Below are positions 16,675-24,285 of a stretch of DNA of 32,983 nt, piece after piece (the first letter of the stretch is position 1; each line of letters begins with the position of its first letter). A program made the translations under genes and the position numbers. The DNA comes from Paenibacillus sp. SZ31 (lineage in GTDB: Bacteria; Bacillota; Bacilli; Paenibacillales; Paenibacillaceae). Location of the stretch: positions 1 to 32,983 of the forward strand of contig NZ_JABBEA010000028.1 in the NCBI RefSeq assembly GCF_012912005.1, written 5' to 3'. A model generated the notes under the pieces. It was not told the DNA's origin. It made no database searches and was given only the letters and a program-made list of their open reading frames with translations.

Positions 16675-16892
16675 CTTCAACCCACTCGCTTTCATATTGA
16701 TATGTTATAAAATCTAACATTAAGTGAGGTGGGCGTAAAGAAGAGTTTGGATAAAGAGGCTAAAAGATAGATGTAAACAAATTTCTCATAAATATAAAAA
16801 CTTTCCATTAATTCAATGCGTTATACTAAATAGGTATAAAGAAAATTTGATCACTATTACCAACTCTATCACTAAAAAGGAGTTCTCAATCC

Positions 16893-17178
16893 ATGAAACG
16901 AAAAGGATTAGTATCGCTTTTACTTGCCAGTGTTGTTGCTGGTTCTATTATGGTATGAAATTGTAGAAACCAAACAAATCAATACCGATGAAGTTCAACT
17001 TTATGTAGTTCAAAAGTATGCAGGACAAGACTACAAACAGTCACCACCACTTCCATATAAAATTTTCAAAAGCGAAAATGGATGGAAGGTTTTAGTAGAG
17101 CCACTAGAAATCAATACATTGACAGGTGAAATCACTAAAGGTACACCGATTCACGCTTTGCAGTATACAGATCAGTAG
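16893..17178 (+). pseudogene. Broken gene for a small secreted protein (frameshift after the signal peptide)
   Basis: AAAAAGGAG precedes ATG 16893, which opens MKRKGLVSLLLASVVAGSI, a classic signal peptide, but a TGA stops it after 21 codons. The +1 frame continues without a stop (from TTG 16924) to 17178. Its body, VETKQINTDEVQLYVVQKYAG and on, looks like a normal soluble domain of about 75 residues. The signal and body therefore sit in different frames, as expected from a one-base loss or small deletion near 16950-16960. A sequencing error is an alternative. The family is not recognised. It lies in an AT-rich patch with two similar cases nearby. Confidence 0.6.
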
Positions 17179-17229
17179 TTGTTTTATGAATGCATACACA
17201 TTATAGATACGATTGAGGAGTGACCACCA

Positions 17230-17390
17230 ATGAAAAAATTCACGGAAAACCTCAGATAACAGCAGATCAATCTGATGGGCTGCTTTTGTTCAGCAACGGG
17301 CAGGTCAACGTGGAAACATATTCTGACACTCAATCCCCATTTTATAGTAATATAAAGTTGGTTTTAGTAAAAGTGTACAAAGATGTGTAA
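17230..17390 (+). pseudogene. Frameshifted small gene, unknown function
   Basis: GAGGAG precedes ATG 17230, which reads only MKKFTENLR before a stop. If the A-run after the ATG held seven A instead of six, the reading would be MKKIHGKPQITADQSDG and continue 53 residues to the TAA at 17388. The shifted frame is open for 50 codons and has a good protein-like composition. This is either a one-base loss in a homopolymer, slippage variation, or a sequencing error. No family recognised and no signal peptide, so it may be the remnant of a longer gene. Confidence 0.5.
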
Positions 17391-17488
17391 ACGAGATAGC
17401 TAAAGAACCGTTCATCTATCTAGCATGTGATTATGTTTTAACGTTAAGAATGGAAGCATGTAAATAATACATATGGAGGTAATTAAGT

Positions 17489-18154
17489 TTGAGTACTCAC
17501 TACTATTTCAGTTGGTTTAATCAATTTTTTCCAGAGAAGCTGGTCCATTATTTACAGGAGGATATACAGGACAGAAAATCGCTTGTTATGATTAGCGCTG
17601 ACCCATCCGGTTATACAGATGAGCAAGTTAACTTTGATGATATTTCTGAATGGACATGGTTGAATCAGGCTAACATTATTTTTGATGAATATCATTTCAT
17701 TGATTACCGCACGCAGAAGGAAGATGCCCAGCGATCCATTCAGAACGCTTCTGTAATTTTTTTATGTGGTGGATATCCTGCTCTGCAGAACGATTTTATG
17801 GCGGATTATGAATTATCGGATGCGATTAAGAACAGCAATGCCGTTATCATGGGTGCTAGCGCAGGTGCATTAAACATGTCTGCAAAATGGTTAAGCTTGA
17901 ATAACACTGATGAAGTTGAAACAAGTACTATTTATGATGGTATAGGTTTTGATCATTTTGCCTACGAATCCCATTCTCAACGCGACTACGCCACGTTTGT
18001 TCAAGGCTACCTATTCCCCTTGTCAGAAGAGATTGATGTTTATGCGTCAGAACAGGAGAGCGCTATACGTGTAAAGGATGGAAAAATAGAAATAATGGGT
18101 CCTATATATTTAATTTCCCACTCAAAGATTCAGAAATTGGTTGAGACGCTCTAA
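17489..18154 (+). CDS. Peptidase S51 family protein (dipeptidase E-like)
   Basis: The 221-residue protein shows the S51/PepE class I glutamine-amidotransferase-like fold. FLCGGYPALQ (about 91-100) matches the GG(N/D) loop, and the nucleophile elbow MGASAGALNMS puts Ser124 in the G-x-S-A-G motif. A later His in the SHSQRDY region (about 163-168) fits the triad. PepE enzymes cut N-terminal Asp dipeptides; other members are cyanophycinase-like. It starts at TTG with ATGGAGGT about eight bases upstream. It stands alone in an AT-rich patch, after the two broken genes, and is predicted cytoplasmic. Exact substrate unknown. Confidence 0.85.
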   Translation: MSTHYYFSWFNQFFPEKLVHYLQEDIQDRKSLVMISADPSGYTDEQVNFDDISEWTWLNQANIIFDEYHFIDYRTQKEDAQRSIQNASVIFLCGGYPALQNDFMADYELSDAIKNSNAVIMGASAGALNMSAKWLSLNNTDEVETSTIYDGIGFDHFAYESHSQRDYATFVQGYLFPLSEEIDVYASEQESAIRVKDGKIEIMGPIYLISHSKIQKLVETL

Positions 18155-18340
18155 TTAGAGTGAGTGGCTGTGACCTAACAGAATTAATTCCTTTAAAATC
18201 AAGGCTTACAGCGAATCATTTCAGGTCTCCTCTCTATGCTTAGCAGATGCTAACCGCTCATTTTGATTGAACTAACGGGAAACGATGTTCGGGGGAATCG
18301 AGGAACAGTTTTCTACCTTTTTTTTGAAGGAGAAGAGTAA

Positions 18341-18526
18341 TTGAAACGTAATATTATTGTCCTTTTTGGAATTCTTGTCATCAGCTTTGTTTTATTATTA
18401 GGGGTTCGGATCATAGGCTTTCCTGTACCCATAGTTATTGAGCATTCAAATATCCCCATAGAGAATGAATTAAAGCTTCATGAGGGAGGAAACTCGAAGG
18501 CTAAAATCATCTGGTGGGGAGATTAG
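18341..18526 (+). CDS. 61-residue membrane peptide, unknown function
   Basis: A TTG start at 18341 follows GAAGGAGAAG at good spacing. The peptide has one strong hydrophobic segment after MKRN (about 5-28), then a short extracellular-like tail ending in IIWWGD. It may be a single-pass small membrane protein or the signal region of a secreted peptide. No family recognised. It stands alone with AT-rich flanks. The strong ribosome binding site is the main reason to believe it. Confidence 0.5.
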   Translation: MKRNIIVLFGILVISFVLLLGVRIIGFPVPIVIEHSNIPIENELKLHEGGNSKAKIIWWGD

Positions 18527-18645
18527 TAAGGTAGTTTCAGTGCAAGCGGAAACTTGAAATGATGGCTGCTGCTCTCAAATGGTGTGACTCGCTTTTCTTA
18601 GCGTACGGATAATTCCATTAACATCTTCAGTATGAGAGAGGTGAT

Positions 18646-18663
18646 ATGAAATTCATAAAATGA
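18646..18663 (+). other. Five-codon leader ORF overlapping the lipoprotein start
   Basis: GAGAGAGGTGAT sits directly before ATG 18646, which reads MKFIK and stops at TGA 18661-18663. That stop overlaps the ATG (18660) of the lipoprotein frame as ATGA. Either ribosomes reinitiate at 18660, or one A was lost from the A-run: with five A the leader would join the lipoprotein signal as MKFIKMSNNILM, giving it the missing positive charges. Confidence 0.4.
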
Positions 18664-19091
18664 GTAATAACATCTTAATGTTGGTACTAGTGGTATCCAT
18701 GATAGTAGCTGGGTGCTCATCAAAAGAAAAAGAAAAAAATGAGGATAATGTTATTGAACGTGTAGTAGCATCTGATTTTGTTCTCGAAGTAACAACACCA
18801 ACTGTTTTAAGTACGGGTGAGACAATTAAAGTACAAGGAACTTTAAAATATACAGGTATTAAACCCGTTGAAGTTTTTCATGGAAAACCAATCATTCGTT
18901 TTTCCTTCTCCGGTAGTAACGAGGAGCGTAATTATGCAGATGTGGGATATGTAACTGAGTTTAAGTCAGGTCAAGTGGTTGAGGTTGAAGATGAGTTTAT
19001 AGTAACCAAAAAAGGGAAACAAAATCTCTTTGTGGATATGACCGCGGATATCTCTTTAACTATGAATCCAATTGAAATTCTTGTGAAGTAA
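18660..19091 (+). CDS. Small lipoprotein with an immunoglobulin-like beta domain
   Basis: The 143-residue frame has a hydrophobic signal and lipobox VAGC (Cys19), then a Lys/Glu-rich linker. The mature domain (about 35-143) alternates beta strands (DFVLEVTTPTVLSTGETIKV, TLKYTG, VEVFHGKP, VVEVEDEF) and resembles a secreted Ig-like or BsuPI-like fold. The signal lacks the usual N-terminal positive charges when started at 18660, and the only good ribosome binding site serves a five-codon leader at 18646. See that entry for the reinitiation or one-base-loss explanation. The function is unknown, and its neighbour in the same direction is the 61-residue membrane peptide. Confidence 0.6.
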   Translation: MSNNILMLVLVVSMIVAGCSSKEKEKNEDNVIERVVASDFVLEVTTPTVLSTGETIKVQGTLKYTGIKPVEVFHGKPIIRFSFSGSNEERNYADVGYVTEFKSGQVVEVEDEFIVTKKGKQNLFVDMTADISLTMNPIEILVK

Positions 19092-19178
19092 TTTTAGTGA
19101 AATTGAACTGACAGCAAACCTTAGCTTAAATGAAATGTTTACGAAAATAATGCCTAATAAACTCATTAAAATTTTAAA

Positions 19179-19220
19179 AAAACCTCCCGTCCCGCATGAC
19201 ATCTGGGATTGGGAGGTTTT
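19179..19220. terminator. Bidirectional terminator between convergent genes
   Basis: AAAACCTCCC (19179-19188) pairs with GGGAGGTTTT (19211-19220), with an inner TCCC/GGGA. A T-run follows on the plus strand, and on the minus strand the stem is followed by TT and a T-rich tract. It serves the lipoprotein gene on the left and the iron-sulfur protein gene on the right. Confidence 0.85.
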
Positions 19221-19242
19221 GATTATAGTGCGGATTCAACGT

Positions 19243-19605
19243 TTATCGTACAAACCATCCGGTTGGCTGAGGGGCAATGTCTGCGGTATCTCGTAGATCA
19301 TGGACTTTGACATTGCTGCCATAGATCATGGAATCGCTGCTCAGTCGGAATGAAGGGAAACTGTGCTCGGATTGCAGACACAGACAGGGTTCGAAGTAAA
19401 TCTGCTGCTGTTTGTTGATTACAAACGGAAGCGACCCCGCTTCTACGGTAACATCATCGCTATCCGGTTCGTTCAAGATCAGAAGTACCGCAATTCCGTC
19501 ACAACCGCATCCATCGGTATCATAAAACAATTTGAAATAGCCCGGTCGATCTCCCAGCTTTTCAGTAAGTCTTGCTTCTGCCAGCGGACTGACTTGAATG
19601 ATCAT
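19243..19605 (-). CDS. IscA/HesB-type iron-sulfur biosynthesis protein (YqkB-like)
   Basis: The protein is 120 residues from ATG 19605. It carries the YDTDGCGCDG motif near residue 31-40 and a second Cys pair (EPCLC, about 72-76), the pattern of the small YqkB-like branch of the A-type iron-sulfur family. These proteins bind iron or a cluster, though the exact role in Firmicutes is poorly defined. A GTG at 19617 gives four extra residues, but its AGGAG site would be only one base away, so the ATG (spacing about 13) is preferred with some doubt. It stands alone between a shared terminator and the divergent lacI-type gene. Confidence 0.82.
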   Translation of the reverse strand: MIIQVSPLAEARLTEKLGDRPGYFKLFYDTDGCGCDGIAVLLILNEPDSDDVTVEAGSLPFVINKQQQIYFEPCLCLQSEHSFPSFRLSSDSMIYGSNVKVHDLRDTADIAPQPTGWFVR

Positions 19606-19810
19606 GACGTCGTTCACACTCCTCTAATCTCCAATGAATTCGCTTACAATTTAATATATGGACCATAAACGCAGATTAGAAGGTGAAATAACGAAAAGCA
19701 AACATGTCCTGTGAAAATATTGACGCTAATGAGTAAAGCATCGAACGATTCACATATGAATGTCATCCCCGGAACTTCTATTGGTCCAGAGTGAAATCAT
19801 TCGCCCGCCA

Positions 19811-19849
19811 ATGAAACCCATTTCATCGCCATTCCTTATCTGGTATGAT
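19811..19849 (+). promoter_or_regulatory. Autoregulatory promoter-operator of the lacI-type gene
   Basis: ATGAAACCCATTTCAT (19811-19826) is identical to one of the operators in front of the importer genes. An extended -10, TGGTATGAT (-10 TATGAT at 19844-19849), lies 17 bases after TTTCAT, so the operator covers the weak -35. The repressor would therefore limit its own expression. Confidence 0.7.
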
Positions 19850-19894
19850 AAGCAGGGAAAATAGGGAAAATTAGAGAAAAAGGAAGGTTCCGCT

Positions 19895-20923
19895 ATGACA
19901 CCGATCACTATATATGACATCGCCAAGGAAGCAAATGTATCTGTCGCGACGGTCTCCCGGGTGCTGAATGACACGGCACCAGTGCGTGCAAGCACCCGAG
20001 AGAAGATTATGTCCATCATTGAAAAACACCAGTTTCAGCCCAACGCGCAGGCGCGCAGTCTGATCAAGAAAGAGACGGGCACCATTGCCATCATCCTGCC
20101 GGACATTACAAACCCCTTCTTCCCGGAAGTCTTCTGGGGCGCGGAGAATGAGGCTCGCGGATTGGGATACACGTTTTTTCTGTGCAATACTGCAGGGGAC
20201 TACAACAGGGAATCTGAATATTTGTCCATCCTGCGAGAGAAGCGAGTAGACGGGATTATTTTTCTCGGCGGGCGAATCAACATGCAGGTCTGTCCGGATG
20301 ACATGGCTCAGGAATTGATTGATATGGGCAAACGTATGCCGATCGTGCTGGTCAATGGCAATATTGCCAAAGGTGGGTTCCACCGGGTATACACGGATGA
20401 AGGGGCAGGGGCAGCCCTTGTAGCTGAGCATTTGCTTGAACTGGGGCATCGCGATATCGCCTTTGTCGGCGGTCTGAAAGAGCTATCCACCACCATGGTC
20501 AAGGTCAGAGCTGTGCAAAAGAAACTTCGCGAGCATGGGCTCGAAATACCAAAAGAACGGCAGCTTCTCGGCAGTTTCTCCATCGACGATGGCAAACGTG
20601 AGATGTCCAAACTGCTGGATTGTGACAATCCGCCAACCGCAGTCATCTGTGTGAATGACAACACGGCGATTGGTGCCATCAAGTCGACGATTGAGCATGG
20701 GCTCTCGATTCCGAAGGATATATCCATTGTGGGTTTCGATGACACGCTGCTCGCCAGTGCCGTTATACCGGAACTGACAACCGTATCCCAGAACACGTAT
20801 CAGCTTGGCAAACAGGCTGTGGACGTGCTTCATGAGCTGATTAACCAAGGCAAACCGAAGAAGCAGATCATTCTGCAACCGGAGCTAATTGTGCGTCAAA
20901 GTACAGGACCTGCTGCAAGATAA
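19895..20923 (+). CDS. LacI family transcriptional repressor
   Basis: The 342-residue protein has the LacI helix-turn-helix and hinge at its start (ITIYDIAKEANVSVATVSRV, then RSLIKKETGTIAI). A periplasmic-binding-protein-like effector domain follows, with IILPDITNPFFPEVFWG, ILREKRVDGIIFLGG, and the C-terminal ISIVGFDDT segment. It binds DNA as a dimer and is released or recruited by a sugar ligand. AAGGAAGG lies about eight bases before ATG 19895. Matching palindromes before this gene and before the importer mark its likely targets. The effector is presumably a galacto- or arabino-oligosaccharide from the neighbouring pathway; that is inference from context. Confidence 0.93.
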   Translation: MTPITIYDIAKEANVSVATVSRVLNDTAPVRASTREKIMSIIEKHQFQPNAQARSLIKKETGTIAIILPDITNPFFPEVFWGAENEARGLGYTFFLCNTAGDYNRESEYLSILREKRVDGIIFLGGRINMQVCPDDMAQELIDMGKRMPIVLVNGNIAKGGFHRVYTDEGAGAALVAEHLLELGHRDIAFVGGLKELSTTMVKVRAVQKKLREHGLEIPKERQLLGSFSIDDGKREMSKLLDCDNPPTAVICVNDNTAIGAIKSTIEHGLSIPKDISIVGFDDTLLASAVIPELTTVSQNTYQLGKQAVDVLHELINQGKPKKQIILQPELIVRQSTGPAAR

Positions 20924-20943
20924 GGGGCCCTGTAATTGGAAAA

Positions 20944-20981
20944 GAAAGCGTTGACATTTCCTTGGAGGGTGAAATATAATG
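20944..20981 (+). promoter_or_regulatory. Sigma-A promoter of the sugar importer operon with overlapping cre box
   Basis: TTGACA (20952-20957) and TATAAT (20976-20981) are perfect boxes with an 18-base spacer. AGAAAGCGTTGACA (20944-20957) matches the cre consensus TGWAANCGNTNWCA at 13 of 14 and ends on the -35, so CcpA would block RNA polymerase when glucose is available. Confidence 0.8.
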
Positions 20982-20991
20982 AGTGCGTGAA

Positions 20992-21067
20992 TGAAACCCC
21001 TTTCATAAAGTGGAACGGGTTTTATGTTTCAGCTTAATGAAACCCATTTCATGAAACGGGTTTCAGT
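20992..21067 (+). promoter_or_regulatory. Operator array of the LacI-type repressor
   Basis: Three good palindromes lie just downstream of the promoter: ATGAAACCCCTTTCAT (20992-21007), ATGAAACCCATTTCAT (21038-21053) and ATGAAACGGGTTTCAG (21052-21067, sharing two bases with the previous one). A weaker TGGAACGGGTTTTA (21012-21025) matches the last one at 12 of 14 core bases. The first site starts about four bases after the expected transcription start, so bound repressor would act as a block in the early transcribed region. Confidence 0.75.
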
Positions 21068-21104
21068 GTAGTCATCCATTCATTATATCAAGGGGGCGTA
21101 ACGT

Positions 21105-22376
21105 ATGAGAAGAAGTCTTAAGGTCATTTCGTTATTGATGCTGGTCATGGTAATGGGTCTGACAGCCTGTAGCAGCGGGAGTAACAACGGTTCTTCCGGC
21201 GAGTCCGGTGGCAAGGTTGATTTGAGCATGACGATCTGGGGCTCGGAGGATGAGAAGAAGATTTATCAGGAGCGACTCGACATTGTGAAACAGACGTATC
21301 CCGATATTAACGTGAAGCTGAACGTGGTGGCAGGGGATTATGACCAGAAAGTACAGACCATGATCGCCGGGGGAACAGCGCCGGACATCATGATGATTGC
21401 CGAGAACTACCAGGCTTACGCCTCCAAGAATCAGATTATACCGCTGGATGACATGATTCAAGCGAACAATGTGAACATGTCCGAGCGTTATTCCGATGAT
21501 ATTGCAAACCTGATGAAGTACGATGGCAAACAATTCGGTTTGCCAGATCGGGCAGGCGCGATGGTCCTCTTTTATAACAAAGACCTGTTCGACAAAGCTG
21601 GAGTAGAATATCCAACCAAAGAATGGACGCAAGATGATCTAATGGCAGCTGCTCAGAAGTTAACCGTGAAGGAAAATGGAAAAACGACTCAATGGGGTTA
21701 CTACCCAGGTAGCTGGTGGCCGCAATGGATGCAATTAATTTACCAAAACGGAGGTTCGCTGTTCGATGAGAGCGGCAAACCGACATTCAATACAGAGCCA
21801 GTACGTAACGCATTACAATTCATGAACGACTTGACCTTCACACACGGTGCGAGTCCAACGCCAACCGAAATTGCCGACATGGGAAATATCGGAGCTGATC
21901 CGCTGTTCGCACAAGGCAAGATCGCCATGGAAACGACAGGGTTCTGGAACATCGGTTCACTTGCCAAGGTGGAAGGCATCAACTGGGATATCTCTCCGGT
22001 ATGGGGCGAAACAAACGCATTCTTTAACGGGTTAACGATTACCAACGCTTCCAAACACAAGGAAGAAGCATTCAAAGTGATTGAAGGACTGACCACACCT
22101 GAAGCACAGATGCCAATGGTCAAAGCCGGTCAGGATGCTCCTGCAACCAAAGCGGGTCTGTCCAGTGATGAATTCCTGAATGCTGAATATGGCGGCAAAA
22201 AAATCAATATGGCTGCGTTCAGTGAATCAACGATCTATGCAGAACCGTTCAACCCGCAATGGAACGAAATGATGAAGCTTATTAATGACAAGCTGGGTGT
22301 ATATTTCAACAACAAAGCCTCGCTTGATGATACGGTAACTGAAATTCAGAGTGGGCTGGAAAGACTCTACAAATAG
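21105..22376 (+). CDS. Sugar ABC transporter substrate-binding lipoprotein (CUT1 type)
   Basis: The 423-residue protein has a lipoprotein signal ending LTAC (Cys22) and a Ser/Gly/Asn linker. The mature part is a typical extracellular solute-binding protein family 1 domain: VDLSMTIWGSEDEKK, the GGTAPDIMMIAENY segment, AGAMVLFYNKDLFDKAGV, and the GKIAMETTGFWN segment. It would bind oligosaccharides on the cell surface for the two permeases that follow. AAGGGGG precedes the ATG. It is first in the operon, directly after the operator array. No ATPase is encoded in the window, so it probably uses a shared MsmX-type ATPase, as many Firmicute CUT1 systems do. The ligand is inferred from neighbours. 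Confidence 0.94.
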   Translation: MRRSLKVISLLMLVMVMGLTACSSGSNNGSSGESGGKVDLSMTIWGSEDEKKIYQERLDIVKQTYPDINVKLNVVAGDYDQKVQTMIAGGTAPDIMMIAENYQAYASKNQIIPLDDMIQANNVNMSERYSDDIANLMKYDGKQFGLPDRAGAMVLFYNKDLFDKAGVEYPTKEWTQDDLMAAAQKLTVKENGKTTQWGYYPGSWWPQWMQLIYQNGGSLFDESGKPTFNTEPVRNALQFMNDLTFTHGASPTPTEIADMGNIGADPLFAQGKIAMETTGFWNIGSLAKVEGINWDISPVWGETNAFFNGLTITNASKHKEEAFKVIEGLTTPEAQMPMVKAGQDAPATKAGLSSDEFLNAEYGGKKINMAAFSESTIYAEPFNPQWNEMMKLINDKLGVYFNNKASLDDTVTEIQSGLERLYK

Positions 22377-22405
22377 AGGTTGTTCAAATAGCATCGACAG
22401 GAGGA

Positions 22406-22440
22406 CAGGTGGAATTCGGCGTGAATACGGATTCCATCTG
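22406..22440 (+). promoter_or_regulatory. Stable intercistronic hairpin after the binding-protein gene
   Basis: CAGGTGGAATTCG and CGGATTCCATCTG form a 13-bp stem (two G-U pairs) around a 9-base loop. There is no T-tract, so it is not a normal terminator. Such hairpins after binding-protein genes protect the upstream message from 3' decay and give more binding protein than permease. Role inferred. Confidence 0.6.
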
Positions 22441-22466
22441 CTCTCTGCGTCATGGGAGGGCTTAAC

Positions 22467-23354
22467 GTGAAAAAAAAGGACGGGAAATGGTTCTATATCT
22501 TCATCTCGCCTTGGTTGCTCGGATTCCTGGGGCTAACCCTGGGACCAATCCTATTTTCTATCTATATGAGCTTCACGAATTGGGATCTGTTCCAGTCCCC
22601 TGAATTTATCGGTATAGACAACTACAAAACACTGTTGACGGATGACCCGATCTTCTGGAAAGCGGTGGGAAATACGTTCTTCTACGCCCTGATATCGATT
22701 CCGCTGGGCATGTCCATCTCGCTCTGGATCGCGTATTACCTGAACAAGAAGATCAAAGGTATTACTTTCTTCCGGATTCTGTTCTACCTGCCATCCGTCG
22801 TTCCGGTGGTTGCGAGTTCATTGCTCTTCATCCACTTGCTTGCGCCGACAGAAGGATTGATCAATCAGGCACTTGCGATCTTTGGTATTCAGGGTCCTGC
22901 CTGGCTTCTTGATCCGAACTGGGTTAAGCCTGCATTAATTCTCATGTCCTTGTGGGGTGTGGGTGGTGGTGTGGTATTACTGCTTGCAGGTATGAAAGGA
23001 ATACCGCAGGAATTCTACGAGGCCGCTGCCATCGATGGAGCGAAAAGTACCCAATCGTTCTTCCATATTACATTCCCCATGCTGACTCCCGTCATTTTCT
23101 TCAATCTCGTGACTGGCATGATCGGAGCGCTCCAGACCTTCGCGCAGGTATTCATCGTCACTGCCGGAGGACCTGACAATTCAAGCCAGATGGTCGTTCC
23201 CTACTTGTTCCAGAATGCGTTCCAATTCTACAAAATGGGATATGCATCGGCGATTGCCTGGGTATTATTCATTATCATCATGGCGTTGACACTGGTTGTA
23301 TTCCGTTCATCGGCGCTATGGGTGCATTACGAGGAGGGAAAAGCCAATGAGTAA
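22467..23354 (+). CDS. Sugar ABC transporter permease 1 (MalF/UgpA-like)
   Basis: The 295-residue protein (GTG start) has six membrane segments. It opens with KKDGKWFYIFISPWLLGF and contains the cytoplasmic EAA loop EAAAIDGAKSTQSFFHITFP, which contacts the ATPase. This is typical of CUT1 carbohydrate permeases of the first (MalF/LacF) type. An ATG five codons upstream exists, but GGGAGGG at 22454-22460 has correct spacing only for GTG 22467. It overlaps the second permease gene by eight bases and follows the binding-protein gene and its hairpin. It probably carries galactose-containing oligosaccharides. Confidence 0.93.
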   Translation: MKKKDGKWFYIFISPWLLGFLGLTLGPILFSIYMSFTNWDLFQSPEFIGIDNYKTLLTDDPIFWKAVGNTFFYALISIPLGMSISLWIAYYLNKKIKGITFFRILFYLPSVVPVVASSLLFIHLLAPTEGLINQALAIFGIQGPAWLLDPNWVKPALILMSLWGVGGGVVLLLAGMKGIPQEFYEAAAIDGAKSTQSFFHITFPMLTPVIFFNLVTGMIGALQTFAQVFIVTAGGPDNSSQMVVPYLFQNAFQFYKMGYASAIAWVLFIIIMALTLVVFRSSALWVHYEEGKANE

Positions 23355-24192
23355 TCCATCGACTGTGGAGAAGACGATATCCTACATTTTTCTGATTCTG
23401 GTCGGGGTGCTGCTTGCTTCACCTTTCCTGTACATGATCTCCATTGCACTGGCCAGTGACGCAACAACCGTCAAGTCAGCCTTTACCTTCGTGCCGATGG
23501 AGTTCCAATGGTCGAACTTCTATACGATCTTCACGAATAACAATCTTGGTACGTATCTCAAAAACTCGGTTATCATTACCGTCTTTACGATTGTCGGATC
23601 GGTATTATCGGCTTCGGTCGTATCCTACGGCTTCGCCAGGATCAAAGCGAAAGGAAGCCGTTTCCTGTTTATTGTGTTGCTCAGTACGATGATGATTCCG
23701 GGTGAGGTGACGATGGTACCGCAGTTCATCATCTTCCGTCATCTGGATTGGATTAATACATTTTACCCGCTGATCGTGCCGAGCTTCTTCGCTGGGGCAT
23801 TCAACGTATTCCTGATTCGACAGTTCGTCATGAGTATTCCGAAATCACTGGATGAAGCCGCCATGATCGACGGAATGGGCCACCCGGGAATCTATTGGAG
23901 GATCATACTGCCACTGACGTATCCAATTCTGGCTGCTATTGCGATCTTCTCGTTCTCCTACAACTGGGGTAACTTCATGGGGCCACTCATCTATATCAAT
24001 GATCCGGAGAAAATGCCGCTGGCACTCGGGGTACAGCTGTTGACTACGGTAGGGGGCGGGCAGATGCCGCCGTGGAACCTGGTCATGATCGCATCCCTCT
24101 TCCTCACCATTCCGATGGTGCTGGTATATCTGTTCGGACAGCGTTATGTCTATGAGGCTAACATTAGCGGCGGAAGCAGCGGAATCAAGTAA
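23347..24192 (+). CDS. Sugar ABC transporter permease 2 (MalG/UgpE-like)
   Basis: From ATG 23347 the protein is 281 residues with about six membrane segments and the coupling loop EAAMIDGMGHPGIYWRIILP near the C-terminal half. This is the second CUT1 permease type. The frame extends upstream to 23296, but the ATG overlapping the previous stop, with GAGGAGGGA before it, is the convincing start. The eight-base overlap implies coupled translation and a 1:1 heterodimer with the first permease. The same operon continues to a GH30 gene 93 bases later, tying import to extracellular cleavage. Confidence 0.94.
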   Translation: MSNPSTVEKTISYIFLILVGVLLASPFLYMISIALASDATTVKSAFTFVPMEFQWSNFYTIFTNNNLGTYLKNSVIITVFTIVGSVLSASVVSYGFARIKAKGSRFLFIVLLSTMMIPGEVTMVPQFIIFRHLDWINTFYPLIVPSFFAGAFNVFLIRQFVMSIPKSLDEAAMIDGMGHPGIYWRIILPLTYPILAAIAIFSFSYNWGNFMGPLIYINDPEKMPLALGVQLLTTVGGGQMPPWNLVMIASLFLTIPMVLVYLFGQRYVYEANISGGSSGIK

Positions 24193-24285
24193 CACAGATG
24201 GTGTCTGCAGTGTGTGTATGTTTTGAACCTGATGTTCAAGGTCAACGGAATAATCAACGTACATGGAGAAAGGATTGTTTAGCCC

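Noticed and set aside
19635..19648. cre-like TGAATTCGCTTACA (13/14) before the iron-sulfur protein gene
   Set aside because: About one such match is expected by chance in a window this size, and there is no link to sugar use.
19623..19680. TCTAATCT/AGATTAGA inverted repeat
   Set aside because: 8-bp arms over 40 bases apart in AT-rich DNA; no supporting context.
24223..24239. TTGAAC/GTTCAA hairpin before the first GH30
   Set aside because: Only 6 bp and no T-tract; not enough for a terminator or regulatory call.
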